From: Deferribacterales bacterium
Lineage (GTDB): Bacteria > Chrysiogenota > Deferribacteres > Deferribacterales > JAISNW01
DNA: 9,711 nucleotides
Reading direction: 5' to 3'
NCBI GenBank assembly: GCA_025997275.1
Contig: BNUJ01000056.1
Span: 1 to 9,711, forward strand
In this document: piece after piece, positions 4,208 to 9,711 of the stretch
Layout of the letters: the number at the start of each line of letters is the position of its first letter
How positions within the stretch are numbered: position 1 is the first letter of the stretch
The notes under the pieces: model-generated
What the model was told of the DNA's origin: nothing
Database searches by the model: none
Seen by the model: the letters and a program-made list of their open reading frames with translations, nothing else
Position numbers and translations under genes: made by a program

Positions 4208-7009
4208 CTAGAACCTTTCTATGTCCAGTGCCAATGGCATCTTATCAAACAGGAATGGGTCTTTCTCCATCATAGAGGTGATTTGCGAAAGAAATTCGCG
4301 ATAGTTCTCGTCTTTCAGCTGTTTTGCGGCTGTGAGGATTAAGCTACGGTAGTCCCATGGATATTGCAATGTGTAGTTTGGCAGAGTCTCGTCTAGGCGT
4401 GGCGCATTATGGTTTATCAGATAGTATAACAGCATATAATACGTACTCTCCTTGTCTAGCTGTTTCATCTGTAGCAACGTGCCAAGAGTTGCTTCTGCAT
4501 TGACAAAGTCCCTAGTCCATAGGAAAAAGTATAATGCCGCCTTATACTGCGGAACATACCCCATATCGGCACGTCCTAGCTCCTGTAAGTGGCGAATGCC
4601 CAGCGGTTTGTCGTGTAGCAGGGTTGCAAGGTTCACCATAGCTACCTTGACACGTTTCTTATCAAGGTGTGCGCTGATATACATATCAGACAATGTTCGC
4701 CTGCGCTGCGCCATAATATATTTCGCCGACATCACGGTGTATAGGTCATCTGACGGATGCTCAACAATCCCAGACGCAGGTTTAGTTGACAACTCTATCA
4801 AATATTGCAACTCTTTGCTCCTATATAGCGGGCTTTTACCGAACTCTCGCAAATGTCGCTCATCTCTATTAACCATATATTGCGCAAGCGAGCGGATACC
4901 TTTAGTGTAATTATTAGGGTTAGTGTCGTTATCAGCCTCAGCAATCACCTTATCTGGAACGTTTAACGCAATAAATGCTAGATACTTTGCCTGTTTTATC
5001 ATAGTCAGCAACATATTTGTAGTCTGCCCTGCATGCTGACTGGTAAGCCCTAAATATTCATCCGCACTGGAAATAGCCGCACTATACGCCCCTTTAGCTT
5101 CTATTATATCCCCCATCCGTTCCAGTGCAAGCCCGCGCCCTAGGTGAGCAGGGGACATATAGCTATTCTGTGATATGGAATTATTAAAATACGTAAGCGC
5201 ACTATTCATATCGCCGTCAAAGTAGTACATAAGCCCAATGTTATAATACACAAATGCATTTGATTTTAATAAAACTTCTGCACCCTTGAAACGATGCATA
5301 GCCTCGTCAAAGTTAAACTTGATAACATTCTCCACCCCCGTGTTGTTCTGCCTCACCCCTTCGCTGAATGCAAGCGAGCGTTCAAGCTCCCCAAGTGCAG
5401 CATCAGCATCGTTATTCTTAACCATCTTATAGCCTGTGGCTAAGAATTGATACATTTCATCAGGTTCTACGAAAAACGGATATAACAACATACCAGCCAC
5501 GTCTGTCGGCGTATTATCAAACTTATAGACAAATGGCATATCGTTGCCGAGAGGCAGCAACGTAAAATTAAACTGCGGTACACGCAAAGTAATGATTTGG
5601 TCGTTCACATAATTATTCAATAACTCTGAAACGCGTTCAGAGTTATGCAAATTCCATGCTACAGCGAAGTTATACCAAAAATATTCCGCCTTAGTTTCGT
5701 TTATTTGTAACGCCATCTTTTCAGCCGCACGCATATCTCCCTGCTTAAACAGGAGGAAACTTTTATAGATAAAGTAGTCATCGCTTGTATGCACCGGCAC
5801 ACGTGCCAGCATTGCCTCTGCTTGCGACAGGTTCATCATCCTAGAATAGAGCGCCACCCGTGCCAAGTTCACAAATGGACTATCGGCATTGGTAGCTGTT
5901 AGCATATCCTGCGCTACCAGCGGGTTAGATTCATACAAGCAAATATGGCGCACTAGTTGGTAAAATAACTGTTCGCTATACGGATAAAGACTATTAGCAC
6001 TGCGAATATAATTGCCCGCTTGACTCACACGTCCACGTGCAATCATAACACCGTAATATGCGACTATAGCATCAGAGTCGGACGGATAGTCTGATAGTAG
6101 ATGAGATGCCTCGTCCTCCGCCCTATTTACATCAAGATTGTGCAAATAGCTTTCTATTAGGCGCAGGCGATATTCTTTCTTAGGATTCCATATAATCAAT
6201 CGTCTTAACGTCTCCGCCTCACTGTCATAGCGTTTCATCTCAGCAAACAATGTTGCTAGTTTGTTGTTGCCCTCATCGCTAGTCTGGTCTTGGTTGAACG
6301 CTAACATAGCCCTGTCAAAGGCAGTCCCTTTGTCGCCACGTGTCCACGATATATAGGCAAGGTTATACAGGACAGCAAAATCTTTAGGCTCTAAAAGCTC
6401 TAATATTCGCTCCCCCTCGTCTAATTCGCCTATGCTTACTAGATAGTTAGCATAGTTTGACAGGACGAAGTCAGATGTGTTGTCAATGGAAAGAGCCTTT
6501 TCATAGTAATATTTCGCCTTAGCAGAATTATTATTTTTGATAGATATATTCGCCATATCAATATACACGCGAGCAGACTTCTGTTTGTTCACAAGACGTG
6601 AAAGGTAGTTCTCTGCCTCAACAGTCTTCTCTTGCTCGGCAAGCACAGCAACAAGATTCATTACCGCCTCATCAAAGCTAGGGTCTTCAACGACTGCATT
6701 TCTAAAACAGTTTTCTGCACTTACTATGTCGCTAGTCATATAGTAGCTGACACCCATATTATAGTAGGCAACCGCACGGTTCTGCTTCAAGCCTTGTTCA
6801 TAGTGTGATATAGCACCATGAAAATCACCTTTTAGGAACAGTTCATTACCAGCACTGATTTCTGGTATGACGCTTTCAACAATCATAGTGACCTGTCTAG
6901 CGGATGAGTTGTCAACGGATGGCTGCGCTGGCTTCTTGTTGCAAGCAAAGGACACAATTGCCAGCAATATAATACACAAACACTTTATAATTAAGTTCTT
7001 ATTAGCCAT
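4208..7009 (-). CDS. Large TPR-repeat lipoprotein (933 aa)
   Basis: The protein starts with a basic, hydrophobic signal (KNLIIKCLCIILLAIVSFAC) whose Cys23 is a plausible lipidation site, although the box VSFA-C is looser than the classical L-A-G-C. After a short polar linker it is almost entirely helical hairpins of the tetratricopeptide type. Clear units occur at about 52-140 (GDFHGAISHYEQGL; VAYYNMGVSYYMTSDIVSAENCFRNAV) and again at about 583-660 (VYYNIGLMYYFDGDMNSALTYFNNS; GLALERMGDIIEAKGAYSAAI). The middle and end are more diverged. No catalytic motif is visible, so a scaffold or assembly role at the envelope is the most that can be inferred. Its ATG shares one base with the stop codon of the DUF554 gene (TAATG), and AAAGGGA lies just upstream, so the genes are translationally coupled. 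I do not recognise an orthologue. Confidence 0.85.
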   Translation of the reverse strand: MANKNLIIKCLCIILLAIVSFACNKKPAQPSVDNSSARQVTMIVESVIPEISAGNELFLKGDFHGAISHYEQGLKQNRAVAYYNMGVSYYMTSDIVSAENCFRNAVVEDPSFDEAVMNLVAVLAEQEKTVEAENYLSRLVNKQKSARVYIDMANISIKNNNSAKAKYYYEKALSIDNTSDFVLSNYANYLVSIGELDEGERILELLEPKDFAVLYNLAYISWTRGDKGTAFDRAMLAFNQDQTSDEGNNKLATLFAEMKRYDSEAETLRRLIIWNPKKEYRLRLIESYLHNLDVNRAEDEASHLLSDYPSDSDAIVAYYGVMIARGRVSQAGNYIRSANSLYPYSEQLFYQLVRHICLYESNPLVAQDMLTATNADSPFVNLARVALYSRMMNLSQAEAMLARVPVHTSDDYFIYKSFLLFKQGDMRAAEKMALQINETKAEYFWYNFAVAWNLHNSERVSELLNNYVNDQIITLRVPQFNFTLLPLGNDMPFVYKFDNTPTDVAGMLLYPFFVEPDEMYQFLATGYKMVKNNDADAALGELERSLAFSEGVRQNNTGVENVIKFNFDEAMHRFKGAEVLLKSNAFVYYNIGLMYYFDGDMNSALTYFNNSISQNSYMSPAHLGRGLALERMGDIIEAKGAYSAAISSADEYLGLTSQHAGQTTNMLLTMIKQAKYLAFIALNVPDKVIAEADNDTNPNNYTKGIRSLAQYMVNRDERHLREFGKSPLYRSKELQYLIELSTKPASGIVEHPSDDLYTVMSAKYIMAQRRRTLSDMYISAHLDKKRVKVAMVNLATLLHDKPLGIRHLQELGRADMGYVPQYKAALYFFLWTRDFVNAEATLGTLLQMKQLDKESTYYMLLYYLINHNAPRLDETLPNYTLQYPWDYRSLILTAAKQLKDENYREFLSQITSMMEKDPFLFDKMPLALDIERF

Positions 7010-7746
7010 TACGTCCCTTTATATGCAATCATAATGGCATCTACCAATATTATTAACAGCAACGCTGGCAATATATTGCCTACACGTATTTTTGCCATAC
7101 CTGACACATTTGCACCTATACCTAGTATCATCACCCCGCCTACCACCGTTAAACCATTTATGTAGAGCGGATTGTTCATTAAAAATACTAGCTGCGATGC
7201 ACCCAGCGAGATTGCCCCCTGAATAACCAACACAGAAACAGCGGAAAATAGCACACCTATGCCCATTGTCGCAGATAATAAAATTGACGATACAAAATCC
7301 ATCATACTTTTTACAAACAATACATCAGGCTCATCTTTCAATCCATCGTTCAACGAGCCTACAAAAGCCATTGCTCCTACACAAAATAGCACTGTGGACG
7401 TAAGAAATGCACTCACAAACGTAGCATTGCTAGAACCCGTCCGCTCCTTTAACCACTCCCCGAACCGCTCTATAGCCCCCTCAACATCTAACAATTCACC
7501 TATTAACGTGCCCAGCGCAATACAGAAAACCACTGACAGAACGTCGTGCTCCTCCATAATCATACGAACGCCAATCGCCATAACTACAAGCCCAAATGCT
7601 TTCATCACGCGTTCAGACAATTGTCCGTGCGTGTTTTGTGCGCTTGAAACATGGGTTGTATTCTTGCGTCCAAGGCGGGATACTCCTAGCCCTATTACAC
7701 CGCCAGCAACCACCGCTACAACATTTACTAAAGTGCCTGTTATCAT
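7009..7746 (-). CDS. DUF554 family integral membrane protein
   Basis: A 245-residue polytopic inner-membrane protein of the DUF554 (YdfK-like) family. The N-terminus GTLVNVVAVVAGGVIGLG (4-21) carries the family's glycine-rich first membrane segment with a conserved Asn. Further hydrophobic segments lie near 49-64, 70-87, 109-131, 150-177, 184-213 and 223-241. The soluble loop GELLDVEGAIERFGEWLKER (83-102) is the characteristic charged linker. The family is often listed as a possible transporter, but no substrate is established. Its ATG overlaps the larE stop codon by four bases (ATGA), and its stop overlaps the lipoprotein start, placing it in the middle of a three-gene coupled operon. That position suggests a shared process with LarE, but nothing in the sequence identifies what it moves, if anything. 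Confidence 0.9.
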   Translation of the reverse strand: MITGTLVNVVAVVAGGVIGLGVSRLGRKNTTHVSSAQNTHGQLSERVMKAFGLVVMAIGVRMIMEEHDVLSVVFCIALGTLIGELLDVEGAIERFGEWLKERTGSSNATFVSAFLTSTVLFCVGAMAFVGSLNDGLKDEPDVLFVKSMMDFVSSILLSATMGIGVLFSAVSVLVIQGAISLGASQLVFLMNNPLYINGLTVVGGVMILGIGANVSGMAKIRVGNILPALLLIILVDAIMIAYKGT

Positions 7747-8549
7747 AGTGCTTCGTTCATACTACCCGTGCGATAGCCGAGCATATCAATAGACACATAA
7801 GTAAAGCCCAAATCTTTGAATCTATTATAAACATCTGCCCGTCTAGCCTGTTCTGTCAGCTGAACAAAACCCGCATCGTCTGTCTCTATGCGAGCAAGGC
7901 TACCATTGTGCAGACGCACACGCACTTGTTTTAGCCCTAAATCTAGCAGGTACTGCTCGGCTTTGTCTATCATACCAAGTCGGGCAGGCGTTATTTCCTC
8001 TCCATAGGGGAAACGTGACGATAGGCAGGCAAACGACTGTTTGTTCCAAGTGTTGAGATTAAGTCGTTTAGATAGTTCCCGTATCTCTGATTTATATAGT
8101 TCTGCAAAACGCAACGGGCTTTTCACCCCTTGTTCACTGATAGCAGTAAGCCCCGGTCTATAGTCGCCGTTATCGTCCATATTAGAACCTTCCGCAATAT
8201 TTACAATATCATGCTCACGAGCGACAGCCCAAATCTTGTTGAATAGTTCACTCTTGCACAGATAACAGCGGTTAGTAGGGTTATGTGAAAAACCTTCAAT
8301 ATCAAGCTCTTCAGACTCAACTATGATATGTTTAACGCCGATAGACACCGCAAATGCTCTTGCTTCATTTAGTTCTCTCTCTGGGAATGAACACGATTTA
8401 GCGGTAATCGCTATAATTTTATCAGCTAACACATCACGGGCAACTTTCAGCAGGAATGTTGAGTCCACCCCGCCTGAGAACGCCACAGCAACGCTACCAA
8501 GCGAGCCTAGATATTCATGCAGTTTATTATACTTAGTCTGTAAATCCAT
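7743..8549 (-). CDS. larE: LarE, ATP-dependent sacrificial sulfur transferase
   Basis: LarE uses ATP to activate the carboxylates of a pyridinium dicarboxylate nucleotide and inserts sulfur, a step in making the nickel-pincer nucleotide cofactor of lactate racemase and related enzymes. The protein shows the PP-loop SGGVDSTFL, the NRCYLCKSELF segment, AEGSNMDDNGDYRPGL, and WNKQSFACLSSRFPYGEEIT. Its Cys in SFACLSSR (Cys175 from this start) occupies the position of the catalytic sulfur-donor cysteine. Length (268) is normal. Two in-frame ATGs exist: 8561 (adding MITP) and 8549. I prefer 8549 because the best -10 box overlaps the first ATG; neither has a ribosome-binding site. No larA, larB or larC lies in the window. 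The gene heads an operon with the DUF554 and TPR lipoprotein genes. Confidence 0.93.
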   Translation of the reverse strand: MDLQTKYNKLHEYLGSLGSVAVAFSGGVDSTFLLKVARDVLADKIIAITAKSCSFPERELNEARAFAVSIGVKHIIVESEELDIEGFSHNPTNRCYLCKSELFNKIWAVAREHDIVNIAEGSNMDDNGDYRPGLTAISEQGVKSPLRFAELYKSEIRELSKRLNLNTWNKQSFACLSSRFPYGEEITPARLGMIDKAEQYLLDLGLKQVRVRLHNGSLARIETDDAGFVQLTEQARRADVYNRFKDLGFTYVSIDMLGYRTGSMNEAL

Positions 8550-8558
8550 AGGGGTAAT

Positions 8559-8586
8559 CATATAGTATGATGAGCACTTCTGTCAA
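8559..8586 (-). promoter_or_regulatory. larE operon promoter
   Basis: On the minus strand a perfect TTGACA (8586-8581) is followed after 16 bases by TATATG (8564-8559). Nine bases then separate the -10 box from the ATG at 8549, which would again give a leaderless or near-leaderless transcript. Just upstream of the -35 box is an inverted repeat, GCATTA (8587-8592) with TAATGC (8607-8612), which could be a regulator site or a weak transcript end for the methyltransferase gene. The -10 box is weak, so confidence is moderate. Confidence 0.5.
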
Positions 8587-8616
8587 GCATTAGGCACTTA
8601 GCATCTTAATGCAATT

Positions 8617-9393
8617 TTATTCTCTATTTTTCTTGCACACAGCTAGGATTGATAGCCCCGGTAGGTGAATGTGCAGTTTGTCTAGGACTTTATTTATGAA
8701 GAAATCAACATTTAATGCTATTTTTGCCATTTTAGTTCTTATGTCATTTTTGCTATAATCCCATACTACGTATTCAGCAATATTTAAGGCATGCTCATAT
8801 CGTATTTTAAGCGTTTTCAGCACTAATGTTATAGCACTCAATACAAACAAGCTCGTATAGAAGTAGTGGCTCTTTTCTACTATTAGATTGTTGTCAACGA
8901 GCAACCTCAATAATCGCCCCTTGCGATAGCGGCGAAAATGCCCAACAAAAGAATCGTGCGGAGACCATAAGAACTGCCACGCTGGCACGGTTATCACGAC
9001 ACTTCCATTATCTGATAGTTTATTGAGAACACCTTTCAGAAATGCTCCTTCATCCTCTACGTGCTCCAGAACATCCATTAACAAGACACAATCTATAGAT
9101 TTGTCCTCTAGTTTCTCAATGTTATTTAGACAGATTACCCCTCCATCGTCCCGCTGAGCATCAGGAAAGGCTAAATCAACAGCAAAAACCTTGCCCTGCG
9201 TTTTGTCTAATAGCTTTTTTGCAAAGTAGTTATCTCCCGAGCCAATGTCTGCGTATGTATGTATGTATGTATGTATGTATGTAGTATGTATGTATGTATT
9301 AGACGGTTGCGGTATGATACCTAGTATGCATTCAGCTCGCGACAATTCCCACGGGTGTCTATACTCCCCTGCACCAATCTCTTTTACATCCAT
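8617..9393 (-). CDS. Class I SAM methyltransferase, putatively phase-variable
   Basis: A 258-residue SAM-dependent methyltransferase. Motif I is ADIGSGDNYFA (48-58), the acidic end of strand 2 is VFAVDLAF (Asp73), motif IV-like DCVLLMDVLEHVEDEGAFL (101-119), and GSVVITVPAWQFLWSPHD (130-147) leads to GHFRRYRKGRL. This TVPA-LWSPHD-GHxRRY form belongs to a Methyltransf_11/23-like group often found near glycan or lipid biosynthesis genes; the substrate is unknown. A hydrophobic stretch (179-195) may touch the membrane. The N-terminal MDVKEIGAGEYRHPWELSRAE is a separate conserved-looking segment, joined to motif I by the odd linker TYIHTTYIHTYIHTY (33-47), encoded by the tetranucleotide tract at 9253-9299. 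The frame is open in this sequence, so the gene is ON as read. There is no clear ribosome-binding site before the ATG; a TATGCT lies 11 bases upstream. Alternative starts downstream would lose the SAM site. Confidence 0.88.
   Translation of the reverse strand: MDVKEIGAGEYRHPWELSRAECILGIIPQPSNTYIHTTYIHTYIHTYADIGSGDNYFAKKLLDKTQGKVFAVDLAFPDAQRDDGGVICLNNIEKLEDKSIDCVLLMDVLEHVEDEGAFLKGVLNKLSDNGSVVITVPAWQFLWSPHDSFVGHFRRYRKGRLLRLLVDNNLIVEKSHYFYTSLFVLSAITLVLKTLKIRYEHALNIAEYVVWDYSKNDIRTKMAKIALNVDFFINKVLDKLHIHLPGLSILAVCKKNRE
9253..9299. repeat. Tetranucleotide (GTAT)n tract inside methyltransferase ORF
   Basis: On the plus strand the tract is seven GTAT units (9253-9280), then GTA with one base missing (9281-9283), then four GTAT units (9284-9299): 47 bases, eleven full units. 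It lies wholly in the methyltransferase coding sequence, encoding TYIHTTYIHTYIHTY on the minus strand. Tetranucleotide runs of this length are prone to slipped-strand mispairing. Because four is not a multiple of three, any single-unit change shifts the frame. The alternative frames stop at TAA 9232-9230 and TAG 9209-9207. Confidence 0.95.
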
Positions 9394-9711
9394 ACGGCTA
9401 GTTTAGCATATCTATAAATTATAGCAACATTGATTTACGCCACCGTGACAAGGAGTTGTCGGCGATTATACATTTGACTGGACTAGAATGTTGTAAGTAA
9501 TCCTTACGCTGTGAACGTATGAATGGTTTTCTAAGGGCAGTCAGAGATTATTAGGTATTTCTCTCCTCATCAGTGGAGGCTAAGAATAGCTTTTAATCTC
9601 TAACTAACCCTTAAAACCAGTAATAAAAAATGGAATATCTTTTACCAAGGTGCAATCAGGCGATACGATACCCGATAATCTAACAACTTTTTTCCGTGCA
9701 ACCTCAGAACC
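9394..9711. other. Non-coding right end with inverted repeats
   Basis: I see no credible gene here on either strand; the longest open stretches running off the right edge are about 33 codons and have no recognisable similarity. The part next to the methyltransferase (9405-9423) is AT-rich and should hold its promoter (TATGCT at 9410-9405 or TATAAT at 9423-9418 on the minus strand), but neither has a good -35. The rest contains the nested inverted repeat at 9532-9613 and short blocks shared in inverted orientation with bases 9-53. Confidence 0.5.
9532..9613. repeat. Nested inverted repeat, possible structured RNA or fold-back element
   Basis: Four co-nested pairings can form: TAAGGG (9532-9537) with CCCTTA (9608-9613), AGAGATTA (9543-9550) with TAATCTCT (9594-9601), TTAG (9551-9554) with CTAA (9580-9583), and CCTC (9565-9568) with GAGG (9576-9579). 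Internal loops of 5 and 6 bases separate the two outer stems. No T-tract directly follows and it matches no riboswitch class I know. Confidence 0.45.

Noticed and set aside
4452..4910. 152-codon open frame on the plus strand opposite the TPR lipoprotein gene
   Set aside because: It is a shadow frame of the lipoprotein coding sequence, cysteine/arginine/serine-rich without domain sense, and has no independent promoter or ribosome-binding site.
7259..7792. 177-codon open frame on the plus strand opposite DUF554
   Set aside because: The minus-strand frame encodes a coherent DUF554 membrane protein; the plus-strand translation is Thr/Pro/Ser-rich low-complexity sequence typical of the antisense of hydrophobic codons.
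9253..9299. Tetranucleotide tract as a CRISPR or tandem minisatellite outside a gene
   Set aside because: There are no spacers, and the tract is entirely inside the methyltransferase reading frame.
9610..9711. Partial gene running off the right edge on the minus strand
   Set aside because: Two frames stay open for about 22-33 codons from the edge, which is within chance, and neither translation is recognisable.

Overview
The window carries a bacterial chromosome segment with moderate to slightly A+T-rich composition. It is probably from a Gram-negative-type, possibly host-associated anaerobe, because it encodes a large lipoprotein with a type II signal peptide, an RNase J and a polar amino-acid ABC ATPase. 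I cannot name the taxon from the sequence with confidence. No rRNA, tRNA, CRISPR array, complete transposon or phage gene is visible.

Layout, left to right. Bases 1-400 are non-coding and hold a compact three-hairpin element (71-132). A short promoter-driven ORF resembling the N-terminus of small antitoxins (405-551) precedes an RNase J gene (601-2166, +). Convergent to it are an apparent remnant of a SPASM-type protein (2234-2344, -) and a C_GCAxxG_C_C family gene (2347-2784, -). That gene is divergent from a PAAT/GlnQ-type ABC ATPase (2910-3665, +). Next comes a decayed hipBA module on the minus strand: hipB is intact (3870-4130) with a palindromic operator over its promoter, while hipA has collapsed to its two ends (3673-3880) by a large internal deletion. 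A translationally coupled minus-strand operon follows: larE (8549-7743), a DUF554 membrane protein (7746-7009) and a 933-residue TPR lipoprotein (7009-4208). The last gene is a class I SAM methyltransferase (9393-8617, -). The final 300 bases are non-coding but rich in inverted repeats.

How the genes relate. larE, DUF554 and the TPR lipoprotein overlap by 4 and 1 bases and are almost certainly one transcript. LarE prepares a sulfur-bearing nicotinate precursor of the nickel-pincer cofactor. The DUF554 protein and the lipoprotein are membrane and envelope components of unknown role. HipB probably still autorepresses its promoter although its toxin partner is gone.

The most striking feature is an 11-unit GTAT tetranucleotide tract inside the methyltransferase ORF, immediately before SAM-binding motif I. 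Gain or loss of one unit would shift the frame into stops within about 16 codons, which is the layout of a phase-variable contingency gene. A single-base interruption in the tract looks like a compensatory event that keeps the frame open. A second theme is promoter geometry: RNase J, the ABC ATPase and probably larE have -10 boxes only 7-9 bases before the start codon, suggesting leaderless mRNAs.
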